Assembly (NCBI GenBank): GCA_002311835.1 | Contig: DBZY01000014.1 | Location: 1 to 7,566 of the forward strand | Reading direction: 5' to 3' | From: Proteobacteria bacterium UBA1148 | GTDB taxonomy: Bacteria > Pseudomonadota > Gammaproteobacteria > Steroidobacterales > Rariloculaceae | Length of the DNA stretch: 7,566 nucleotides | Shown: piece by piece, positions 1-7,220 of the stretch | Position numbering within the stretch: the first letter of the stretch is position 1 | Layout of the letters: each line of letters starts with the position of its first letter | Made by a program: the position numbers and the translations under genes | The notes under the pieces: generated by a model | Told to the model about the DNA's origin: nothing | Databases searched by the model: none | Seen by the model: only the letters and a program-made list of their open reading frames with translations

Positions 1-1
1 T

Positions 2-382
2 TTTGTTATCGGCATCACTTCTGGATTGGCATGCTATTTCGCCGTAGTCAAAGTGAAGACCGCTCTTGGTTTTGACGATTCCCTGGACGTTTTTGGTGTT
101 CACGGCGTGGGTGGAACAATTGGCGTTTTGTTGGCCGGCGTGTTCGTGGATGCTAGATTCGGTGGTTCGGGCCTTGCTGATGGTGTGAGCATGGCTTCTC
201 AGGTAGGTACGCAAGTGATCGGTATTGGGGCAACAATTGTCTATTGTGGTGTCGTCAGCTTCATCATCCTCAAGGTACTCGATAACATCATTGGTTTGCG
301 TGTGAGTGAGCAGGATGAGCAGGAGGGATTGGACCTCGTGCTCCACGACGAGCAAGGCTATAACCTGGATTCAGGGAGCTAA
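2..382 (+). CDS. amt: Ammonium transporter (Amt family), C-terminal fragment
   Basis: This is the last 126 residues of an inner-membrane ammonium channel; the rest lies left of the window. The reading frame is open from base 2, and the TTG at 26 is an internal leucine codon, not a start. The clearest signature is DDSLDVFGVHGVGG at fragment residues 25-38; its histidine (codon 101-103) corresponds to the second pore histidine of the twin-His pair in E. coli AmtB (His318). Two hydrophobic stretches follow, matching the last helices. The end of the protein, GLRVSEQDEQEGLDLVLHDE, is the cytosolic tail that in AmtB contacts the PII protein GlnK, so PII control is plausible. No glnK is visible downstream; it would have to be upstream if linked. 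The family assignment is firm. Whether this copy is a transporter or an ammonium sensor cannot be told from the fragment. Confidence 0.93.
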   Translation, partial: FVIGITSGLACYFAVVKVKTALGFDDSLDVFGVHGVGGTIGVLLAGVFVDARFGGSGLADGVSMASQVGTQVIGIGATIVYCGVVSFIILKVLDNIIGLRVSEQDEQEGLDLVLHDEQGYNLDSGS

Positions 383-402
383 AACTGAAAATTGGCAACT
401 TG

Positions 403-443
403 CGTCGCTTCTATTATTTATTTTAATTTCAATAGAAGCGATG
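403..443 (+). terminator. Hairpin downstream of amt, possible terminator
   Basis: Arms TCGCTTCTATT (405-415) and AATAGAAGCGA (431-441) are perfectly complementary. The stem extends two more pairs, one of them G-U, to 403 and 443, around a 15-base AT-rich loop. It starts about 20 bases after the amt stop, where a terminator would be expected. No run of T follows the right arm on the plus strand, so it is not a canonical Rho-independent terminator. It may instead be a 3'-end stabilising hairpin or a dyad binding site upstream of the merC-like gene. The rest of the 383-572 spacer shows no convincing promoter or gene. Confidence 0.45.
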
Positions 444-572
444 TGAGTTACAAGCTTAGCCACGCGATTATTCTTTGACCAGTCGCGTTACGCCATCTTG
501 AAACAGAGATTGAGCTCAACCGCGTCCGTGATATGCTCCTCGCCCCGTTGCCCCGGAAAAATTTTGCTATCC

Positions 573-974
573 ATGAGCTCATCCAGGTATTTTGATCGGG
601 TCGCGATTGCGCTGTCCGCCATCTGCATAGTTCACTGCCTAGTGGTGCCGTTGCTCGTGGCGCTCCTGCCTTTGGCGGCCGTTGCTCTTGGGGAAGCCGG
701 CCATTTCCATGGGCTCATGCTTTGGCTTGTTATCCCCAGTAGTTTCATTGGTTTTTATCTGGGTTATAGAGAACACAGTCGGGCAGGCTTTGGTATGCTG
801 GGTGCTGTAGGTCTGGGTTTGATCACGGTTGCGGCCCTCTTAGGGCACGGGCAGTGGACAAGTTGGCTGGAAGCAGGCATTAGCTTGCTTGGTAGTCTGA
901 TTTTGGTGAGAGCTCATTGGATTAATTTTCAGGAAGTCCGACGCGTCCATGTTCACGTCCATCTTTATAGATGA
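573..974 (+). CDS. MerC-domain small integral membrane protein
   Basis: This is a 133-residue protein of four hydrophobic segments (about residues 10-36, 45-66, 73-92 and 98-115). It resembles the MerC family, named for inner-membrane mercuric-ion transporters but widespread in chromosomes with no mercury operon. The key family motif is CxxHC in the first helix (C18, H21, C22), preceded by a conserved Asp (D8). The C-terminus is unusual: HVHVHLYR, three alternating histidines that could bind metal. The frame stays open upstream to a TTG at 498. I prefer the ATG at 573 because the 25 extra residues are not hydrophobic and look unlike the family; the ribosome site before 573 is weak (GGA at 555-557). 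No merR, merT, merP or merA is present, so mercury resistance is not implied. Its stop lies 9 bases from the convergent ABC ATPase gene. Substrate unknown; a heavy or transition metal is an inference. Confidence 0.75.
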   Translation: MSSSRYFDRVAIALSAICIVHCLVVPLLVALLPLAAVALGEAGHFHGLMLWLVIPSSFIGFYLGYREHSRAGFGMLGAVGLGLITVAALLGHGQWTSWLEAGISLLGSLILVRAHWINFQEVRRVHVHVHLYR

Positions 975-983
975 GAAGTTATC

Positions 984-2492
984 TTACTCGCTAGACACTT
1001 TGTTCAAAAGAGTAATGAGTCCTTTGTCAATCTCCATTGTTCTGTTAAATAGCAAGCTGTTGTGCTCCAGATGTGTTGCACACACGAGCTGAGTGCCTTG
1101 GGCGATGATTTGATTAAGTTCTCGCGTGACGAGTTCAAAATTCCCAGAGTCTAGACCTTCCCAAGGCTCGTCTAGCAATAAGACCCTGGGTTTATGTACA
1201 ACAGTCCTCGCAATCAGGACACGTCGGAATTGTCCATAGGAGAGGGTTTTAACGTTACGCTCAGCTAGATCCTGAAGCTCAAATTGCTCTAATAGGTCAT
1301 CAATCAAGGCTGATTCTGTTGGCGCAAGCCGCCGAGTCTGGCCGATGCTAGAGTCAAAACCAGAGCTAATACATTGCCGCACGGTTGAGGGATACCAATA
1401 TCCAGCCTGCAACTCGGGTGAGACCCAGGCGACCTGTTGCCGTAGTGTCCAGACATTTTCAGGATTCTCGATACCAGGAAAATGAATGTATCCCCCTGCC
1501 GCAGGTCGGAGCTGTCCATGAAGCATTCTCAAGAAGGTGGTCTTACCCGCACCGTTCGGCCCTGTGATCTGCCAGTGCTCTCCTTCAACGAGCTGCCACG
1601 TAACCTCTGTGAGGGCGCGACGTTCATCTAACCAGACATTTGCGTTTTCAATTTGGATGATGGTTGCTGGCTTCGCTTCCGTGTTTCCGGTTTGCGACTC
1701 GGGCGGTGCCGAGATTTCGAAGGTAGTTGGTATGTTATGAGGCGCATCACTCGGATCAAAGACCCCTGATTCAACGACGTGGCCGTTGTCCAGTCTTAAA
1801 ATTCTATTGATCATGCTCGGCATATTCGTCGTTTGATGATAGGAACATAAGACGGTAATTTTTTTACTGATTTGATCAATTATTTCATTCAGTAAATGTC
1901 GAGCTTTTGCATCCAAACCTGCAACTGGCTCATCCAACAGTAAGACTCTGGGTTCAAAAGCAAGGCCTCGTGCAATCAATACGCGGCGTTGTTCTCCGCG
2001 AGATAACTCCAGAAAAGGCCGATTCTCCAAGTGGGATAAGTTGAGGTCGGTGAGAATATTTATAGCCTTGTCCCGCTCAGTGGTTTCAGGTTCACGTCTT
2101 GGAACATCTGTTTTAAAGACCCCAGATAGCACGACATCGGTAACGTCAAAGTCCCATCCTAATTGAGTGTAACGATCTTGCAGTTCGTGCCCGATGAGCA
2201 TGATCTTGGTAAGTGCTTCTACTGCGTCAATTTGTAGATCTTCCCCAAAGTCGTAACGGCGCGTACCCCGCTGCGGAGCGGGCCAGAGATTTCCGGCAAT
2301 CAATTTTAGAAAACTGGTTTTACCGCTGCCATTGGCACCGACAACGGCCCAGTGTTCGCCTGGGAGAAGTTCCCATGTGAGATTATGAAGCACGGCGTGT
2401 CCCAACAAAACCACGTCCACCTTATTGAGGAGAACGATCGGCCGATCGTCGGAAGCACCTGGTGCAGTATTGCTGGAGATTGCGTCGGTCAT
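984..2492 (-). CDS. ModF-like tandem ABC ATPase (two nucleotide-binding domains)
   Basis: This is a 502-residue soluble protein made of two ABC ATPase domains with no membrane segment. NBD1 has Walker A GANGSGKTS (52-60), signature LSRGE (163-167), Walker B VLLLDE (183-188) and switch histidine H219. NBD2 has Walker A GPNGAGKTT (311-319), signature LSYGQ (417-421), Walker B VLLLDE (437-442) and H474. Both Q-loops read ELQ (Q105, Q362). Both sites look catalytically complete. The linker between domains is only about 35 residues, which argues against ABC-F translation factors. Length and the GEHWAV/GEHWQI openings of both domains fit the ModF (PhrA) family, linked to molybdate genes in E. coli but of unclear function. 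No molybdate transporter gene is in the window, so the role here is unknown. The ATG at 2492 fits the start of the domain. It lies 101 bases after dmeF and may be co-transcribed or use its own promoter. Confidence 0.85.
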   Translation of the reverse strand: MTDAISSNTAPGASDDRPIVLLNKVDVVLLGHAVLHNLTWELLPGEHWAVVGANGSGKTSFLKLIAGNLWPAPQRGTRRYDFGEDLQIDAVEALTKIMLIGHELQDRYTQLGWDFDVTDVVLSGVFKTDVPRREPETTERDKAINILTDLNLSHLENRPFLELSRGEQRRVLIARGLAFEPRVLLLDEPVAGLDAKARHLLNEIIDQISKKITVLCSYHQTTNMPSMINRILRLDNGHVVESGVFDPSDAPHNIPTTFEISAPPESQTGNTEAKPATIIQIENANVWLDERRALTEVTWQLVEGEHWQITGPNGAGKTTFLRMLHGQLRPAAGGYIHFPGIENPENVWTLRQQVAWVSPELQAGYWYPSTVRQCISSGFDSSIGQTRRLAPTESALIDDLLEQFELQDLAERNVKTLSYGQFRRVLIARTVVHKPRVLLLDEPWEGLDSGNFELVTRELNQIIAQGTQLVCATHLEHNSLLFNRTMEIDKGLITLLNKVSSE

Positions 2493-2499
2493 CGCAACG

Positions 2500-2505
2500 A
2501 TTATA
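2500..2505 (-). promoter_or_regulatory. Possible -10 element giving a leaderless ABC ATPase mRNA
   Basis: The minus strand reads a perfect TATAAT here, ending 7 bases before the ATG at 2492. Transcription from it would begin at or within a base or two of the start codon, giving a leaderless message. This would fit the lack of a Shine-Dalgarno sequence in front of that ATG. Against it, no good -35 box is found at 16-18 bases (AAATAA at 17) and there is no extended -10 TG. It may be chance. Confidence 0.3.
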
Positions 2506-2593
2506 CCGGGCGATTAAAGTCCTTATTTCAGCATCTCGATTTGTCTAAACAATTACAGGTCGAACTATCTGAAAGTAAAGAGCACTACCACAC

Positions 2594-3517
2594 CTATGAA
2601 TTGACTGAATCGTCACACGTGTGTATTTCAATAGTGGTGTGTACGATACCCAAATTTCCCGGTACCAATGCTTTGTAGTGATTGGGTAGTTTTGGATGAT
2701 GAGTAACAATGGACACTGTGGCCGAGTATATATCCGGACCCACTGCCCATACATGCAGGTCGACGATGCGAGCGTCATCTTGAGACTCGATAGACGTTGT
2801 AATCATGGTGGTGATCTCATCGCTCGCCTGCCTATCTAGTAAAATTTGTGCCGTGCTACGTAGCAATCCAATAGACCACCGTGCAACGAGTATGGCGCCA
2901 ACGATACCCATAGCAGGGTCAGCCCAGACTAACCCCAAATATTTGGCGCCAAGCAAAGCAAAGATGGCGAGGAGTGACGTTAACGCATCGGCTAGTACGT
3001 GTAAGTAGGCCGATACCAAATTATGGTCGTGGTGGTGCTCATGCTCATTTTCAGGATGGTGGTGGTGGCCGAGGATCACAACGGAAATACTGTTGACCGC
3101 TAAACCTAAAATAGCTACTAAAATGGCTTGATTGAACGCGATCTCGATCGGAGAAATGAGTCGCATCACACTCTCCCATGCCATGACCAACGCGAAAGCG
3201 GAGAGAAGTATGGCGCCCGTATAGCCACCTAGTGTATTGATCTTGCCGGTCCCGAAACTAAAGGACTTGCTGTGAGCATGCCGTCGGGCATATACGTAGG
3301 CGAATGCATTAATGCTTAATGCAGCTGTATGTGAGGCCATGTGTAGACCGTCTGCAAGAAGGGCCATAGATCCGAATGCAAGGCCTGCTGCAATCTCTAC
3401 GACCATCATCACTGAGGTGATAGCGATCACTATCAATGTGCGAGTTTCACCCGGGCGTTTCACATGCTGTCCGAATGTATGAGAGTGTTGCCAATGATGA
3501 AGACTTTCTTCGTGCAT
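2594..3517 (-). CDS. dmeF: DmeF-type cation diffusion facilitator, probable Co2+/Ni2+ efflux
   Basis: This is a 307-residue inner-membrane metal/proton antiporter of the CDF family. The N-terminus HHWQHSHTFG, then GETRTLIVIAITSVMMVVEI and FGSMALLADGLHMASH, are the pattern I associate with DmeF, the cobalt and nickel exporter first described in Cupriavidus. Six helices fit: about 27-47, 51-75, 96-115, 128-149, 169-189 and 198-220. The transport site would be HxxxH in helix 2 (H59, H63) and HxxxD in helix 5 (H173, D177); most Zn-type CDFs carry Asp at the second position of helix 2. The loop between helices 4 and 5 is histidine-rich (HHHHPENEHEHHHDH, 151-165), and a cytosolic domain with DLHVWAVGP (253-261) follows. 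The start ATG is preceded by TAGAG at 3522-3526. It lies 15 bases after the receptor gene, so it is very probably in the same operon. The CDF family is certain; the DmeF subgroup is likely; the metal is inferred. Confidence 0.87.
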   Translation of the reverse strand: MHEESLHHWQHSHTFGQHVKRPGETRTLIVIAITSVMMVVEIAAGLAFGSMALLADGLHMASHTAALSINAFAYVYARRHAHSKSFSFGTGKINTLGGYTGAILLSAFALVMAWESVMRLISPIEIAFNQAILVAILGLAVNSISVVILGHHHHPENEHEHHHDHNLVSAYLHVLADALTSLLAIFALLGAKYLGLVWADPAMGIVGAILVARWSIGLLRSTAQILLDRQASDEITTMITTSIESQDDARIVDLHVWAVGPDIYSATVSIVTHHPKLPNHYKALVPGNLGIVHTTIEIHTCDDSVNS

Positions 3518-3521
3518 ATTG

Positions 3522-3526
3522 CTCTA
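3522..3526 (-). promoter_or_regulatory. Ribosome binding site of dmeF
   Basis: On the minus strand TAGAG lies 4 bases before the ATG at 3517, inside the 15-base gap after the receptor stop codon. It supports this start and independent initiation on a shared transcript. The match to the anti-Shine-Dalgarno sequence is short. Confidence 0.45.
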
Positions 3527-3532
3527 TACAGT

Positions 3533-5440
3533 TTATCTAAACCGAATCCGAATTCCTCCATAGGCAGAAAGGCCTGCTGAGCGGAATCCGATTACTTCTT
3601 GATAATCTTCATCAGTCACGTTCTCCAAGCGACCATAGGTCTCAAGTGTTTCGCTTAGAGCGTAGACTGTACTGATGTCAAGAATATGGTAGTCATTAAG
3701 TGGAATGCGCCCAATACCGTACAACTCATCTACGGAGCCTTTTGAAGCCCGATAATGCGCAAGCAATCTAAATCTGTTATTCGGAGAGGAGAATCGGATA
3801 CCGATATTGGTTAGCTGCCTCGGTCTACGAATGCGCTGAAGACCTTCCCGGTTCTCGGTGTCGTTGGTAGTTGAATTGCCAAGTACAGTCCATTGGGACG
3901 TGATCGGATATTCTACGATGAGTTCGATCCCTCTCGAGAGGTTAGTGCCGAATGATTGTAGGTAGCCTGAGAAGCTCACCAAATCAAAAAAAATTTCATC
4001 CTCTATTTTCTGATTGAAGTAAGTTGCGCCAACGTATAAACCACTTACACTGGTGTACTCAATTCCGACATCAAAGCCAGCGCTTGACTCTTCTATTACC
4101 GAAGTATCCGTAGCAGGAGGAAAAGCGAGGGACCCGGTGTTGTATGCCATTTCGGAAAGACTGGGGGCTCTAAATCCTGTTCCATAGCTGGCACGATATT
4201 TGAGGGTTGACCTATCATCTAGGTCTTTGAATTGTGCTGCTGAGATCCGGACACTCGTGTGTTTGCCGAAGTCATCATTGTCGTCGTAACGAGCTCCAGC
4301 AGTTAAAAAGGAGTTCTCTCCAACCTGACTCTGGTACTCAAGGTAGGATCCAGTTTGGTTTCGCTCTAGGTTATTTCCGCTGTTGCTCACGACGTGTTCT
4401 TTGTTGAGGTCTGCGCCATACACCAGGGTCGAGATTGCGCTCAGTTTTACACTACCCATGTATTCAGCATGGCGGATATTTCCTTCTGTCATGAAAGAGT
4501 TAACGCCAGCCCAAAGGTTACTCCTTTGAACATCGGTGACACCCATACTTAGAAGGTGCGTAAATTTGCCTGCTTCGTAGTTGCCGGAGAGTTTGAAAAG
4601 AGTTTGTGAGATTGATCCGGTGCAATCATTCGTCGTCGGAAATCCACAGCTATCAAATTTATTGTTAGCGTCGGTGTTACGCGCAACGAGCTGTAGTCTA
4701 AAGTTGTCAGTAGGCTCCCAACCAAGCTTCGTATGTAATGTGGTGTTTTCGTAGCCATCGTCGTCCATTAAATTGGTGTCGGATGTTCTGGAGTTATATC
4801 CATCAGACGAGAGATCAGACACCGAGATGAAAAAGTCTCCCTCGTTGTTGCCCCCTGAGACGGCCCCATCCAGTTTTTGGGTATTAAACTTACCAAATCC
4901 AATATTAGCCTCTCCCTCAACAGGGCCTGCGCCCGTTCGAGTTAGGATATTTATGACTCCCCCTGCATCAGCGCCGTAGATAAAACCCTGGGCGCCTCTC
5001 AGGATCTCGATACGCTCAATCCTATTGGTTGAAATAAGATGCTCAAATGTTGGTCCGACCTGAGTACCGCTCGGATCAGCGAACTTGATGCCGTCGATCA
5101 TCACGAGTGTTCGATAACTTTCCTCACCTCGGATCCTCACAGATGTTGGTTTGCCCGCACCACCGTTATTGCTAATACCAATGCCAGGCTGTGTTCTCAA
5201 CACTTCGGCCATTGAGTTATAACCTCGGAGCTGAATATCTTCGGCTGTGATTACAGACACTGCCGTTCCTACTGTTCGTAATGGTGTTTTGATCCTACTC
5301 GAAACAACTATCATTTCTTCCTGAAATTCACTGGTTTGAGCGGGTAGTAGCATGGGCACAGCAGATAGCAAGAAGAGAGCTATCTTCGACAGAACGAAAC
5401 GTATGCGGTACCGAGCTGAGATTGTAGATCTCACCCTCAC
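3533..5440 (-). CDS. BtuB-like TonB-dependent outer-membrane receptor
   Basis: This is a 635-residue precursor of an outer-membrane active transporter. Residues 1-35 are a signal peptide: an arginine-rich start, hydrophobic core 16-33, likely cleavage near PAQ-T. EEMIVVSSR (41-49) is a probable TonB box of the same type as the DTLVVTANR region of BtuB. The plug domain runs about 50-170, with VRIRGEES, TLVMIDGIKFADPSG, IERIEILRGAQGFIYGADAG and GVINILTRTG. The rest is beta-barrel with the usual GTGFRAPSLSE (about residue 420). DDDGY (226-230) and the NTDANNKFD stretch (255-263) align with the calcium-binding extracellular loops of E. coli BtuB. Two odd features are C265 and C273, probably a disulfide-closed surface loop, and a C-terminus ending in Phe-Arg instead of the usual final aromatic. 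The GTG start overlaps the ATPase stop by one base, suggesting translational coupling. Ligand: cobalamin or another corrinoid or metal chelate is inferred; a siderophore or heme cannot be excluded. Confidence 0.85.
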   Translation of the reverse strand: MRVRSTISARYRIRFVLSKIALFLLSAVPMLLPAQTSEFQEEMIVVSSRIKTPLRTVGTAVSVITAEDIQLRGYNSMAEVLRTQPGIGISNNGGAGKPTSVRIRGEESYRTLVMIDGIKFADPSGTQVGPTFEHLISTNRIERIEILRGAQGFIYGADAGGVINILTRTGAGPVEGEANIGFGKFNTQKLDGAVSGGNNEGDFFISVSDLSSDGYNSRTSDTNLMDDDGYENTTLHTKLGWEPTDNFRLQLVARNTDANNKFDSCGFPTTNDCTGSISQTLFKLSGNYEAGKFTHLLSMGVTDVQRSNLWAGVNSFMTEGNIRHAEYMGSVKLSAISTLVYGADLNKEHVVSNSGNNLERNQTGSYLEYQSQVGENSFLTAGARYDDNDDFGKHTSVRISAAQFKDLDDRSTLKYRASYGTGFRAPSLSEMAYNTGSLAFPPATDTSVIEESSAGFDVGIEYTSVSGLYVGATYFNQKIEDEIFFDLVSFSGYLQSFGTNLSRGIELIVEYPITSQWTVLGNSTTNDTENREGLQRIRRPRQLTNIGIRFSSPNNRFRLLAHYRASKGSVDELYGIGRIPLNDYHILDISTVYALSETLETYGRLENVTDEDYQEVIGFRSAGLSAYGGIRIRFR

Positions 5441-6222
5441 TAGTTATTTCGGTCCATCTTTTGCCATGGTGATGTAAGTGCTTCGTGCGAGGCAGGTTGA
5501 TTTAGTGGAGAGACTCGGTAGACATTTTCCAGATTTGCCCGGTTAATTACTTCGGTGGGCTTTCCTGTGGAGACGATGCCCCCATAGTTCATCAGGATGA
5601 GTCGGTCCATGAAGCGTGCCGCCATCGCAAGATCATGTAGTACCGCAAGCACACCAGTTCCTTCGTCTGCTCTGTTTCGTAGAATTTCCATAACGTGGAT
5701 CTGGTGGTAAGGGTCAAGTTCAGTGATGGGTTCATCTACCATGAGTAGTGGAGCTTCGACTGCAAGCGCCCGAGCGAGGAGGACTCGAGCGCGCTCTCCT
5801 CCAGATAGAGAGGTTACGCTACGTAGAGCGAATGGGGTTGCATCGACTGCGTCCAGTGCGCGATCTACCGCGACTTCACAATCAGGGGTTGGTGGACCGA
5901 ATCCTTGTCGGTGTGGGAAACGACCAAGCATTACTACCGCCCGTACAGGCAGTTGCCACTCAACATAACGTTCCTGGGGTAAGTAAGAGAGGTTTCTCGC
6001 ACGCTCGATAACCGACAAACGTTCAAGGGGTACGCCGTCAATCATGACTCGTCCGTTCGAGAGTTTTCTGGCGCCGATAATAGCCTTTAATAGAGTTGAT
6101 TTTCCCGCGCCATTGGGACCAATTAATCCGACCAACTCACCTTGATCTAGCATCATAGAGAGGTCGTTGACGATCGTGTGTTCATGGATTTGAACTGTTA
6201 TGTTGGACACCTCTAACCTCAT
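5440..6222 (-). CDS. BtuD/FecE-type ABC importer ATPase
   Basis: This is a 260-residue cytosolic ATPase that powers the adjacent permease. All elements are present: Walker A GPNGAGKST (35-43), Q-loop LPQE (Q83), signature LSGGE (139-143), Walker B LLMVDE (159-164), a D-loop LDP (169-171) and switch histidine VLHD (H196). The stretch VEWQLPVRAVVMLGRFPH (87-104) is the usual one after the Q-loop in importers of iron chelates, heme and cobalamin. Length matches the family. The start ATG overlaps the permease TGA in an ATGA junction, and the stop overlaps the receptor GTG by one base, so it is locked into the operon. Domain and partner are certain. The substrate depends on the receptor and binding protein, for which cobalamin or a related corrinoid is the leading guess. 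Confidence 0.92.
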   Translation of the reverse strand: MRLEVSNITVQIHEHTIVNDLSMMLDQGELVGLIGPNGAGKSTLLKAIIGARKLSNGRVMIDGVPLERLSVIERARNLSYLPQERYVEWQLPVRAVVMLGRFPHRQGFGPPTPDCEVAVDRALDAVDATPFALRSVTSLSGGERARVLLARALAVEAPLLMVDEPITELDPYHQIHVMEILRNRADEGTGVLAVLHDLAMAARFMDRLILMNYGGIVSTGKPTEVINRANLENVYRVSPLNQPASHEALTSPWQKMDRNN

Positions 6223-7220
6223 GTGCCGTAGAACGCTTTAAGTCGAAGGATAAGAAATAAGAAGAAGGGCCCGCCGATCAATGCTGTAACTACCCCAAGT
6301 TTCAGTTCTGTACTAGAACTAACTATCCGCACCAAAATATCTGCGCAAAGCAGCAAGCTGGCGCCGGCCAACGCGCTTGCCAATAACAGTCGACTTGGAT
6401 GATGCCCAACTAGAGGGCGAAGAAGGTGTGGGACAACCAAACCTATAAAGCCTATAACCCCGCTTACAGCGGTGCAGGCACCGACGCTGATCGCGGTACC
6501 AGACACTACCAGGAGACGGGTCTGTTTTACGTTGACGCCTAGGCTCAAGGCGACTTCCTCGCCCAGACTCAGAACATCTAGCGCGCGCGCACTCGCGATT
6601 AACAATAACCAGCCAGTGAGGATGAAAGGAGCTGCAAGCCAGACGTGGGCCATACTTCGATCCGTGATTGATCCTAGCAGCCAAAAAACAATCTCGAGTG
6701 AGGCAAATGGATTATCGGATAGGTTAAGTACGAGAGAGGTGAGTGCACCGCAGAGGCTTGAGATTGCAACACCAGCTAGAATGAGAGTCAGGACGCTACC
6801 TGCGCCTGCAAGTGTTTGTAATAACAACACTACGATTAAAGATCCTCCTATCGCCATTAATGGTAAAGCTAGGGGTACCACGAGTGAGAGGCCTGTGTAG
6901 ATCGCGAGAACGGCGCCTAAAGCTGCTGCTGTAGACACTCCAATTACTCCTGGTTCTGCTAAAGGATTGCGCAGATAGCCTTGAAGCGTTGCGCCGGCTA
7001 GACCGAGGGTTGCTCCTATCAACAGCCCTAGAATGGCTCGAGGAAGCCTGATTTCTCGTATGATTAACGAGGAGATCTCAGAATCATGCTGGCCAATCGT
7101 GGTAAAAATATCTGAGAGGCCTGATCCTGTAGTGCCCACCAATACCGAGAATGTAAATAATATAGCGACAAGAAAGGCGAGAATTCCAATCAGAAAATAG
7201 TAGTGTTTTTGGTCATCCAT
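6219..7220 (-). CDS. FecCD/BtuC-type ABC importer permease
   Basis: This is a 333-residue polytopic inner-membrane protein, the usual length for the FecCD/BtuC family, which forms homodimers with about ten helices per subunit. Seen in the sequence: IRLPRAILGLLIGATLGLAG followed by QGYLRNPLAEPGVIGVS (56-96), the coupling-helix region LSLGEEVALSLGVNV (217-231), GFIGLVVPHLLRPLVG (257-272), and the last-helix region ELKLGVVTALIGGPFF (305-320). The frame is open to an ATG at 7337. I chose the ATG at 7220 because the 39 extra residues are polar, unlike the family, and would overlap the binding-protein gene by more than 100 bases. With this start the overlap is 8 bases, and AAGG lies about 13 bases upstream. 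The gene ends in an ATGA junction with the ATPase gene. It would move the ligand handed over by the upstream binding protein. Confidence 0.92.
   Translation of the reverse strand: MDDQKHYYFLIGILAFLVAILFTFSVLVGTTGSGLSDIFTTIGQHDSEISSLIIREIRLPRAILGLLIGATLGLAGATLQGYLRNPLAEPGVIGVSTAAALGAVLAIYTGLSLVVPLALPLMAIGGSLIVVLLLQTLAGAGSVLTLILAGVAISSLCGALTSLVLNLSDNPFASLEIVFWLLGSITDRSMAHVWLAAPFILTGWLLLIASARALDVLSLGEEVALSLGVNVKQTRLLVVSGTAISVGACTAVSGVIGFIGLVVPHLLRPLVGHHPSRLLLASALAGASLLLCADILVRIVSSSTELKLGVVTALIGGPFFLFLILRLKAFYGT

Noticed and set aside
498..572. Upstream TTG start for the MerC-like protein
   Set aside because: The added residues have no family resemblance and a rare start codon would be needed; ATG 573 gives a normal-length protein, though the point is not proven.
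573..974. Mercury-resistance operon
   Set aside because: Only a MerC-type domain is present; no merR, merT, merP or merA, and the family is common outside mer operons.
984..2492. ABC-F ribosome-associated ATPase (antibiotic resistance or translation factor)
   Set aside because: The interdomain linker is about 35 residues, with no long charged helical arm, and the signatures LSRGE and LSYGQ fit ModF-like proteins better.
2493..2593. Terminator between dmeF and the ABC ATPase gene
   Set aside because: Only a weak 6-bp pairing (TTTCAG/CTGAAA) with a loop of about 30 bases is seen and no T-tract follows, so read-through is possible.
6472..6900. Plus-strand open frame of 142 codons inside the permease gene
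   Set aside because: It is antisense to a well-supported family gene, has a composition typical of shadow frames and no recognisable domain. The same holds for the plus-strand frames at 2352-2678, 5723-6011 and 7296-7508.
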